Origin: an uncultured Oscillospiraceae bacterium | GTDB lineage: Bacteria; Bacillota; Clostridia; Oscillospirales; Ruminococcaceae | Length of the DNA stretch: 25,776 nucleotides | Assembly (NCBI GenBank): GCA_947522735.1 | Contig: CANNTZ010000033.1 | Span: forward strand, 1 to 25,776 | Direction: 5' to 3' | Part shown: positions 1 through 6,634 of the stretch, piece by piece | Layout of the letters: each line of letters opens with the position of its first letter | Numbering within the stretch: position 1 is the first letter of the stretch | Notes under the pieces: generated by a model | What the model was told of the DNA's origin: nothing | Seen by the model: the letters and a program-made list of their open reading frames with translations, nothing else | The model's database searches: none | Program-made: the position numbers and the translations under genes

Positions 1-25
1 GAGGTTTCTTGCCTCGTGTTTTTTC
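1..25 (+). terminator. Possible terminator cut by the window edge
   Basis: GAGG (1-4) can pair with CCTC (12-15) across a 7-nt loop and is followed by GTGTTTTTTC. The stem probably continues left of the window, so this would end a plus-strand gene just outside. Four visible base pairs are weak evidence. Confidence 0.3.
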
Positions 26-310
26 TTTTTACATCCCCTTAGCTGTCTTTAGCTGACTTTTTCAATGTGTTGCTTTATATTCGCGCCTGCCCTTGTCACC
101 GTCTTTTTTCAGATTTTTTGAGCAGCCGACACGGTCTGACAGGCGCTCGGCGCTGCTCCTGCCCGTTGTTCATGCGCGCGGAAATGATACGTGTGGCCGC
201 CATAGCGTGGGCCGACTCCCACATATGGGAGACTTGGTAGCTTTTTTAAACATATGGGCGCTTCTCCTGTTTATTAGTACGCTCAGATGCAGAGGAAGCC
301 AACGCAAACG
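1..310. other. Noncoding stretch left of the PAP2-like gene
   Basis: I see no convincing gene here. Short open frames on both strands have no ribosome binding site and no recognisable product. The stretch holds a partial terminator-like hairpin at the window edge, a TTAGCTG direct repeat near 39-54, a hairpin CTCCCA-CATA-TGGGAG at 216-231, and the nonamer ACATATGGG twice (221-229 and 250-258). The leftward operon ends at 311, so its transcript must stop in or beyond this stretch, but I see no strong minus-strand terminator. Confidence 0.5.
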
Positions 311-928
311 TCAGCGGACAAGGCCGGAAAGCAGCAGCGTTGCGGCGGTGCAGACCGTCGAGGTGGATGCGCCGAGGACAAGCTCGCGCAGTGTGTGGCG
401 CCCCTGCCGCAGCCGTGCCCAGAATACCAGCGGTATCATCAGTGCAAGCAGCACATAGAAGCCGCCGAGATACCAGACGCACATCAATACCGGCCCGGCA
501 ACGCCGCAGGCATGGCCGCTTGCCTTGATCTTCAACACCTTATTGATGAACGCGAGCACCGCGCCGGAGGAAAAATAGGCGATGTACAGCGTCCAAAAGC
601 CGTGAGACGCATGAAGCAGAGCGGCGCTGATTATACCGAGCGTATAGCCGAGAACGGCGGCGACAAACGCCATTTTGCGCTGTACTGCTCTGCCGCCCGC
701 GCGCAGCCTTGGTATAATCAACTGGATCGGATAGGCGAGCAACGGGAGTATCGTGAGGTTGAACAGCGCGAGCAGATAATTTGTCAGGTTGCCGAATTGC
801 TTTTGCGCGCCGAAGAACAGCATCGTTAGCGCACCAAAGGCGACGACAGGCGCAACGGTGATATATCCGACCGTTTTTGCCGCGGCAAGCGACAGGCGAT
901 CGAGGGTATCTCTAAATTTTTGATTCAT
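311..928 (-). CDS. PAP2-like integral membrane protein
   Basis: A 205-residue, very hydrophobic protein with about six membrane segments. Two stretches resemble the phosphatidic-acid phosphatase type 2 (PAP2) signature. K-A-S-G-H at 135-139 corresponds to the PSGH motif, and A-R-x5-H-x3-E (R172, H178, E182) corresponds to SR-x5-H-x3-D. The proline, serine and aspartate of the usual motifs are replaced, and a clear KX6RP motif is missing, so catalysis is uncertain. PAP2 enzymes remove phosphate from lipid phosphates or pyrophosphates at the membrane. The ATG follows GGAGG by 9 nt. It is the last gene of a four-gene operon, 24 nt after the DUF6320-like gene. Alternatively it is a PAP2-derived transporter or structural protein. 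Confidence 0.7.
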   Translation of the reverse strand: MNQKFRDTLDRLSLAAAKTVGYITVAPVVAFGALTMLFFGAQKQFGNLTNYLLALFNLTILPLLAYPIQLIIPRLRAGGRAVQRKMAFVAAVLGYTLGIISAALLHASHGFWTLYIAYFSSGAVLAFINKVLKIKASGHACGVAGPVLMCVWYLGGFYVLLALMIPLVFWARLRQGRHTLRELVLGASTSTVCTAATLLLSGLVR

Positions 929-952
929 TTATGGCTTCCTCCGTTTCAAGCA

Positions 953-1660
953 TCAGAAAAACAGGCGGCGGCGTATCTCGTCGCGCAGATTTTTTCGGCG
1001 TTCGACGACAATTGCCATCAAACCGAGCAGCACGCAGGGGATAAGCGCGTAGGGCGACCATCTAAAGACGACGCCATCGCCGTTGTACAGCCGCAGCACA
1101 AGCTCGATGAGCACGACGAGGATGCCGGCTGAGAACAGCGTGCAGGCGGCGCGGGTGAGATAGTTCACGCGCTTTTTAGCGGTGAATACCAGCGCGAGCG
1201 CCGTTATGCAGACGGTCACGCAGAGCGTTATCGGAAGTCCGAGCGGCAAAAACCAGCTTCCGCCGGTCATTTTTTCAATTAGCAGCAGATAGAGCAGTAC
1301 AATCAGGCAGTCGGACGAGAGCATCAGCGGCGAAAGGTATCGCTTGAAATAGAACGGCATGACAACCCAGACGAACAGCACCGCCAGCGCGCCAATCACG
1401 TAGGCCGACCAGCTTAGCGCCGCGTCGGGCAGCAGGTCGCAGATGATGGTGATGAACGCCGGGAAAAGCAGGACAAAGGTTGCGATGGAGGCGAAAAAGC
1501 GCCTGTCGATGTGCGAGGCGATGCGCTCGATCTGGCGCGGATAGGGATATTCCGCAGGCTCCTTGAACGGCGAACGCGGATTGAGGACCTCGGTGTGGCA
1601 TAGCGGGCAGTATTTTTCGCTGTCTGCAAGCTCTACGCCGCAGTTTACGCAGTATGACAT
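953..1660 (-). CDS. Zinc-ribbon membrane protein, DUF6320-like
   Basis: A 235-residue protein. A short N-terminal zinc ribbon (C4, C7, C18, C21; pattern CxxC...CPLC) is followed by a linker and about six hydrophobic segments. This layout matches the DUF6320 proteins often found beside alcohol-acetyltransferase-like genes in Clostridia; that pairing is from memory. The function is unknown. A GTG codon three residues upstream is in frame, but AAAGGGTG sits 6 nt before the ATG at 1660, so I chose the ATG. The start is 5 nt after the stop of the upstream acyltransferase gene, indicating translational coupling. The ribbon is probably cytoplasmic and may be regulatory or scaffold-like. Confidence 0.75.
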   Translation of the reverse strand: MSYCVNCGVELADSEKYCPLCHTEVLNPRSPFKEPAEYPYPRQIERIASHIDRRFFASIATFVLLFPAFITIICDLLPDAALSWSAYVIGALAVLFVWVVMPFYFKRYLSPLMLSSDCLIVLLYLLLIEKMTGGSWFLPLGLPITLCVTVCITALALVFTAKKRVNYLTRAACTLFSAGILVVLIELVLRLYNGDGVVFRWSPYALIPCVLLGLMAIVVERRKNLRDEIRRRLFF

Positions 1661-1665
1661 TGTAA

Positions 1666-2976
1666 TCACCCTTTCATGGCTCCGGGAATCAGCGGCTCGC
1701 GCTGGTTGCTCTCGATTTTCACATGTATGCCGAGACGGACAAGATATCTGAAAAATTCGCGCTCGACGTCGGTCTCGCGTATGGTGCGGGTAAAGTTGAG
1801 CATGAGCTTGCCGTTATACGACACGGCGGCACAGACGACGCGGTTGCGCGAGAGCGGACCGAGGATAAAATCCATGCGCGTTACGTAGCGCGCCATCTCA
1901 TCAGGCAGCTTTATCGCGCCGAGGTTGGATATGCTCGAGGAGGTTTTGCGGTCTCCGACGAGGTTGAAGGTCAGCTTCATCGCGATATTCTTGACGAACA
2001 GCGGCATTATACGCAGCACAGCGGACTTTTCGGTCTGGACGTTGGTGGTGATTTTTGCATTGAGCAGCTTTTCCGTCACCTCGGCGCCCATATGATGATG
2101 AACCGCCTTTAGTGTTTCGTCAAAGGTATAGCTGCCATAGCGCGGCTCAATACCGGGATTGACGTAGCTTGCGAAGTTGCGCAGCGTTTTGGTGGGATAA
2201 AATTTGCGCAGGTTTATCGGTACGCATATCTTGATGGGCTTCATGCGGCGCTCCGGCTTTATATGGCTGCGTTGGAGCCGGTCGATAGACAGGATGAGCA
2301 CCGCGGTGAGGTATTCGGTCAGTGTCACGCCCTTTTCGTGCGCGCGGGAGAGAACCTCGTCCACTGGGATGATGCCGGTGATAATGTTGACGAAGTCGTC
2401 GTTCTCGTCGGTGCCGCGGATATAGAAGGAGTTTGGCTCGCGGCGGGAGCGCGTGACGTTTTTTGCGTATTTGAGATAGGCGTCCTCCAGCTCCTCCGGC
2501 TTTGGAGGCTCGTTGCAATCGAGTATGTCGCCCACACGCGGAATATCCGCGCCGTAGCGCAGCCGAAGATACTCCGCGACAAGTGTCTTGAGGAAGCACA
2601 TGCCGCCGGTGCCGTCGGAGAGCACATGAAAAAACTCGACTGCAATTCGGCGGTTATAGTAGCGAACGCGGAACATAAAGCCGTCGTTTTCCCGCAGATC
2701 CATCCGGACGCAGGGGTTCGCGACGTCCTGCTGTATAGCCGGATAGCCGTCAAGGTGTTCGAGATAATACCAGAAAAGCCCGTGCCGCAGCCGCTGCGCG
2801 AAGGACGGAAACCGCGGCAGCGTGCAGGCGAGCGCCTGCTCGAGCACCACCGGATCGACCGGATCGCACAGCTCGGCGGAGACGCGGAACAGCGCCGTCC
2901 AGCGCCGCCGTTTCGCCGCCGGGTATATCTTGGCGGCGTTGTCAAGCTTCATCCATTTTTTGGCGTCTTTTTTCAA
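1666..2976 (-). CDS. Alcohol acetyltransferase / condensation-like acyltransferase
   Basis: A 436-residue protein of the CoA-dependent acyltransferase fold (AATase, PapA and NRPS condensation relatives). The catalytic HxxxDG motif is intact as H117-V-L-S-D121-G122, and the later S-S-S-I-S-N-L-G stretch fits the family's second conserved region. Length is typical for a single two-lobed acyltransferase. Family members move an acyl group from CoA or a carrier to an alcohol or amine; the substrate here is unknown. There is no signal peptide. The start is a TTG at 2976 with GAAGGTG about 7 nt upstream; the first in-frame ATG (2952) has no ribosome binding site. It lies 14 nt after the hydrolase gene and 5 nt before the DUF6320-like gene. 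Confidence 0.82.
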   Translation of the reverse strand: MKKDAKKWMKLDNAAKIYPAAKRRRWTALFRVSAELCDPVDPVVLEQALACTLPRFPSFAQRLRHGLFWYYLEHLDGYPAIQQDVANPCVRMDLRENDGFMFRVRYYNRRIAVEFFHVLSDGTGGMCFLKTLVAEYLRLRYGADIPRVGDILDCNEPPKPEELEDAYLKYAKNVTRSRREPNSFYIRGTDENDDFVNIITGIIPVDEVLSRAHEKGVTLTEYLTAVLILSIDRLQRSHIKPERRMKPIKICVPINLRKFYPTKTLRNFASYVNPGIEPRYGSYTFDETLKAVHHHMGAEVTEKLLNAKITTNVQTEKSAVLRIMPLFVKNIAMKLTFNLVGDRKTSSSISNLGAIKLPDEMARYVTRMDFILGPLSRNRVVCAAVSYNGKLMLNFTRTIRETDVEREFFRYLVRLGIHVKIESNQREPLIPGAMKG

Positions 2977-2990
2977 GCGGACGCACCTTC

Positions 2991-3896
2991 TTACTCAGCA
3001 GATTTGTCTTGGCCGCCGTAGAGCGCCGCCTTTATCATATCCAGCGCCTTCTGTGCCTCCGGCGTGCCGAAAATGGCATAGACGTGCCACATTCCCGGCT
3101 CTACGTAGAGCGTGTGCTCGCAGCCGTACTGTTCAAGGCGGGAGTCGAGCATCCGTGCGTCGTCCAGCAGCAGCTCATCGCCGCCCGCAATTATCAGAGA
3201 GGGAGGAAAGCCGGTGAAATCGCCGAAGAGGGGGGAGACCAACGGGTTCTGGGCGTCGTCCGGCGCGTAGGCCGCAGCAAAGCCGCGCAGCGACTGCTCC
3301 GAGAGCGTCGGGTCGCGGCGGTGGTTGGTGTCGTAGGTGGCGCCGCTGAAGGTGAGGTCGGTCCATGGCGAGAGCGCCGCCAGCGCTGCCGGGAAAGGCA
3401 GCCCCTCCTCGCGCAGCTTGAGGCACAGCGAGAAGATGAGCCCGCCTCCGGCGGATTCTCCGGCAAAGGAGATGTTCTCGGGACGGTTGCCGAGCCCAAG
3501 CAGATATTTATAGGCGCTCAGCGCATCCTCCAGCGCCGCGGGGAACGGGTGCTCCGGCGCGAGGCGGTAGGCCACGCAGAACACGCGCGCGCCAAGCTTT
3601 TCGGCAAGCACGCTGCCAAAGCCCGCGGAATAGTGGATATCTCCGGCGACATAGCCGCCGCCGTGGAGATAGAGCACTGTCTTTTCCGTATCCGGCGCGT
3701 CATTGGGCGTGACGAAGCAGGCAAGATAATTTTCAAATTTGACGGGCATGATAGTCACCCGCGACGAAAGCGCGTGAGCGCCCAGCGCGCCGAGCTTATC
3801 CTGCGCCGCGCGCTCGGCCTCAACGCTGAAGTTGGATACGATCGGCTTGATGAGCCGTAACTGCTCGCGGAGCAGCGTGCTGGTAATCCCCGGCAT
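2991..3896 (-). CDS. Alpha/beta hydrolase, HSL-type esterase
   Basis: A 301-residue serine hydrolase of the hormone-sensitive-lipase group. The oxyanion motif H78-G-G-G-Y82, the nucleophile elbow G-E-S148-A-G, a later G-G-D240 and H271 in G-M-W-H make a complete catalytic set. There is no signal peptide, so it is probably cytoplasmic and acts on small carboxylic esters or lipids. The frame stays open upstream to 3962, but AGGAGG lies 8 nt before the ATG at 3896 and the promoter (3931-3959) falls inside that extension, so the longer start is ruled out. It is the first gene of the operon with the acyltransferase, DUF6320-like and PAP2-like genes. Beside an acyltransferase it may hydrolyse or edit the same ester. 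Confidence 0.9.
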   Translation of the reverse strand: MPGITSTLLREQLRLIKPIVSNFSVEAERAAQDKLGALGAHALSSRVTIMPVKFENYLACFVTPNDAPDTEKTVLYLHGGGYVAGDIHYSAGFGSVLAEKLGARVFCVAYRLAPEHPFPAALEDALSAYKYLLGLGNRPENISFAGESAGGGLIFSLCLKLREEGLPFPAALAALSPWTDLTFSGATYDTNHRRDPTLSEQSLRGFAAAYAPDDAQNPLVSPLFGDFTGFPPSLIIAGGDELLLDDARMLDSRLEQYGCEHTLYVEPGMWHVYAIFGTPEAQKALDMIKAALYGGQDKSAE

Positions 3897-3930
3897 GGCA
3901 AGATCCTCCTGCAAGATTATACTAACTAAT

Positions 3931-3959
3931 ATTATACTTCGCAAAGCGCCGGAAAACAA
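3931..3959 (-). promoter_or_regulatory. Promoter of the hydrolase/acyltransferase operon
   Basis: On the minus strand, TTGTTT (3954-3959) and TATAAT (3931-3936) are separated by 17 nt, a close sigma-A match. The predicted transcript start near 3924 leaves a leader of about 28 nt before the ATG at 3896. A second TATAAT-like hexamer lies just downstream. Confidence 0.75.
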
Positions 3960-3991
3960 CAAGGGGATTGTTAATTTTTGCTTTCGGCAAG

Positions 3992-4020
3992 TTGATAAAC
4001 GCCGTATTTTATGATATATT
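3992..4020 (+). promoter_or_regulatory. Promoter of the C11 protease-GNAT-dnaE operon
   Basis: TTGATA (3992-3997), a 17-nt spacer and TATATT (4015-4020) form a near-consensus sigma-A promoter. The transcript would start near 4027, about 45 nt before the protease ATG. Confidence 0.72.
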
Positions 4021-4028
4021 TATATCAT
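4011..4028. promoter_or_regulatory. 18-bp palindrome over the -10, probable operator
   Basis: ATGATATATTTATATCAT is a perfect inverted repeat: 8-bp arms around TT. It covers the -10 hexamer and the predicted start site, where a bound repressor would block initiation. No regulator gene is adjacent. Because it is pure A/T apart from one G and one C, chance symmetry is possible. Confidence 0.5.
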
Positions 4029-4072
4029 GGAAGGCTGCACACTGAGGAATACGCTTTTATGGAGAGAACGAC

Positions 4073-6061
4073 ATGAAAAGAAAAAGAGCGCGGATAATAA
4101 GATGGATATCGCTTGTGTTGGCGCTGATGATGCTTTCGGCGGCGCTCGGCGGCTGTATGCCGGCCGGAAACGAGCTTGCGAGCAGTGTGGCGCAGGGGGT
4201 GAACGAGCTGCTGAGCTGGGCGCGGAGCACTGACGACGTTCACCGCGCCGACTGGACGGTTATGATGTACTTCTGCGGCTCCGATCTGGAATCGGCGTGG
4301 GGGCTTGCGAGCGAAAATCTCGCCGAGCTGTGCTCGGTCAGCGTACCATCGAACGTGAACGTGCTAATCGAGACCGGCGGCGCGAGCAGCTGGAGCAGTC
4401 CGTTCGTCAGCGAGTCCATTAACGGCCGGTATGAGGTGCGCTCAGGCGTGCTGCACCTTGTGGACAGGCAGCCCGCCTCAAACATGGGCGAGGCGCGCAC
4501 GCTCGGCAGCTTTATCAAGTGGGGGCAGAGCCGCTATCCCGCGAAAAAATATATGCTGCTGCTGTGGGATCACGGCGGAGGCAGCGTCAGCGGCGTCTGC
4601 TTCGACGAGCTGAACTGGAACGATTCGCTCGACCTGAACGAGCTTTCCGACGCGCTCTCTGAGGCGCGCGAGCCGATAGAGCTAATCGGCTTTGACACCT
4701 GCCTGTCGGCGTCTCTGGAAATAGCGGCGACTGTGGCGCCATATGCAAAATACATGGTGGCGTCGGAGGAGATTGTCCCTGGACGCGGTTGGAGCTATGA
4801 CGGCTTCGTCGGATATATCGCGGAAAATCCGGGCTGCGACGGCGAGGAGCTGGGACGGGTTATCTGCGACACATATTATAACAAATGCACCGTGACCAAC
4901 GACGAGGATTTTATAACGCTCTCGCTGCTCAGGCTCGACAAAATAGACGAGCTGCTGAGGCGTTTTGAGGCCATGGCGCTCGAAATGACCGGCGTCACGG
5001 GCGATATCACCTCCTTCCGCTCGCTCTCGCAGGCGGTGGGACGCACCGAAAACTACGGCGGCAACAGCGACGCCGAGGGCTACACCAACATGATCGATCT
5101 CGGAGATCTTGTGGTCAACGCCAAAAGCGTCCTGCCGGAGACCGGCAGCGCACTGCTGAAGGCGCTGTTCGATACGGTTGCGTATCAGGTCAAGGGTGCA
5201 AACAGAATGGACGCCAACGGCATTTCGGTATATTATCCACTCTCGCGCGATTACTATGAGCTTGACAGGTACGCCGAGCTGTTCACCTTCGCAAACTATC
5301 TGCGATATTTTGAATATATTATCCCAAGCTGGGTTGCGCCGGATTGGGTGGACGACGAGACGGAGCAGACGGAGATATTCCCGGTGACGCAGAACGACGA
5401 ATACAAGGTGGAATTTGAGACCTTTTTCACCGATTCAAACTACGTGCTGGAGGTGACCAACGGCGCGCAGGCGGTGGAGTCGGTGCAGTTCGCGCTGTAT
5501 TATGTCGACTACGAATACAACGAGCACATGCTTCTCGGCTATGACAACGATCTCTTCCACGACTGGGAGCACATGATGTTCAGCGACAACATGCGCGGCG
5601 TGTGGCCCGCGATAAACGGGCTGTTCTGCTCACCAACGGTCGTTGCTGCGGCGGAGCGCTACAACATCTATTCCATCCCCATCATGCTCAACGGCGAGCA
5701 GACCAACCTGCGCGCGGCGTATATATGGAACGCCGACGGCACGGGCTACTTCAAGATACTCGGCGTCTGGGACGGTATCGATACGAGCACGGGGATGAGC
5801 GCGCGAGGTATGCGCAAGCTGGCGATGGGCGACGAGATTACGCCGATAATCCTCGGCATCAACCTGGAGACAGGCGAGGAGCAGTATTATTCATACGGCA
5901 GCTTCATCTACGAGGGCGAGGCGAACATCAGCGAGGAGGAGCTGGACGAGGGCGATTATGTCTATCATTTCATCGTGCGCGATATCTTTGGAAACACCTT
6001 TACCTCGGAGAGGGTGAACGTCAAGATAGACAGCGAAAACATCAGGATGTATACCGACTGA
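4073..6061 (+). CDS. Clostripain-family (C11) cysteine protease, lipoprotein
   Basis: A 662-residue peptidase C11 protein. The N terminus has basic residues, a hydrophobic stretch and a lipobox ending L-G-G-C28, so it should be exported and lipid-anchored. The C11 domain begins at W61-T-V-M-M-Y-F. The catalytic dyad is intact: H167 in W-D-H-G-G-G and C210 in F-D-T-C-L. The region after about residue 430 is a long extension with no fold I recognise, possibly beta-rich. Family members cleave after arginine or lysine and often self-process. GGAGAG lies about 6 nt before the ATG. It is the first gene of an operon; the GNAT gene starts 15 nt after its stop. Confidence 0.9.
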   Translation: MKRKRARIIRWISLVLALMMLSAALGGCMPAGNELASSVAQGVNELLSWARSTDDVHRADWTVMMYFCGSDLESAWGLASENLAELCSVSVPSNVNVLIETGGASSWSSPFVSESINGRYEVRSGVLHLVDRQPASNMGEARTLGSFIKWGQSRYPAKKYMLLLWDHGGGSVSGVCFDELNWNDSLDLNELSDALSEAREPIELIGFDTCLSASLEIAATVAPYAKYMVASEEIVPGRGWSYDGFVGYIAENPGCDGEELGRVICDTYYNKCTVTNDEDFITLSLLRLDKIDELLRRFEAMALEMTGVTGDITSFRSLSQAVGRTENYGGNSDAEGYTNMIDLGDLVVNAKSVLPETGSALLKALFDTVAYQVKGANRMDANGISVYYPLSRDYYELDRYAELFTFANYLRYFEYIIPSWVAPDWVDDETEQTEIFPVTQNDEYKVEFETFFTDSNYVLEVTNGAQAVESVQFALYYVDYEYNEHMLLGYDNDLFHDWEHMMFSDNMRGVWPAINGLFCSPTVVAAAERYNIYSIPIMLNGEQTNLRAAYIWNADGTGYFKILGVWDGIDTSTGMSARGMRKLAMGDEITPIILGINLETGEEQYYSYGSFIYEGEANISEEELDEGDYVYHFIVRDIFGNTFTSERVNVKIDSENIRMYTD

Positions 6062-6076
6062 CAGGAGAACGCGAAA

Positions 6077-6634
6077 ATGGAATATTGCAGACGCATAACA
6101 AAGGGAGATATCGCCCGCTTCGACGAGATAAGGCATGAATACCTCTTCGGCGACGACGGGCTTATCATGGCGATGTACGAAAAATATCCGGAGGTCTACG
6201 GCGGCTACTTCATCGACGACACGATGGTGGGAGTCTGCTATGGCTGGCCGCGCAGCGAGCAGGTCGATAACGACGACTCCTTCACGCTGGATGGCATTGC
6301 GCTCATCGAGCCGTACAACAAATGCGGACGCGGCAGCAGGCTGCTGAAATTTTTTGTGGACGCCGCCAATTCGATCGGTTACGACTGCGTATCGGTTGGC
6401 TCTGCGGGCGGATACGTCGAACGATACTATCTCAAAAACGGCTTTCGCCCGATAGAGTTCAAGGTGATGGTCGAGGACGGTCCGACCTGCGTGCTACCGA
6501 TAGGCTCGATGGGGGAATACGACGCACTTACCGAACGCCGCCGAGCCGAAATAACAGAGTCGGTCGGCGGGAATCACAGCTTTGTAGTCTTTGAAAAGCG
6601 GCGACATGACAACGACCGGAGCGTTGAGCCATGA
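6077..6634 (+). CDS. GNAT-family N-acetyltransferase
   Basis: A 185-residue single-domain acetyltransferase. The acetyl-CoA binding region is visible at L71-D-G-I-A-L followed by N-K-C-G84-R-G86-S and a helix. Y-V-E-R-Y-Y-L-K-N-G-F-R (113-124) is the usual motif B. These enzymes transfer acetyl from acetyl-CoA to an amine; the substrate cannot be read from sequence. AGGAGA precedes the ATG by about 8 nt. Its stop overlaps the dnaE start (ATGA at 6631-6634), so translation of the two is probably coupled. The last 50 residues are variable and not recognisable. Confidence 0.85.
   Translation: MEYCRRITKGDIARFDEIRHEYLFGDDGLIMAMYEKYPEVYGGYFIDDTMVGVCYGWPRSEQVDNDDSFTLDGIALIEPYNKCGRGSRLLKFFVDAANSIGYDCVSVGSAGGYVERYYLKNGFRPIEFKVMVEDGPTCVLPIGSMGEYDALTERRRAEITESVGGNHSFVVFEKRRHDNDRSVEP

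Noticed and set aside
93..482. Overlapping short open frames on both strands near the left edge
   Set aside because: They overlap each other or the PAP2-like gene, lack ribosome binding sites and show no hydrophobic or motif pattern.
3897..3962. 22-residue N-terminal extension of the alpha/beta hydrolase
   Set aside because: The promoter -35 and -10 lie within it, and AGGAGG is placed for the ATG at 3896.
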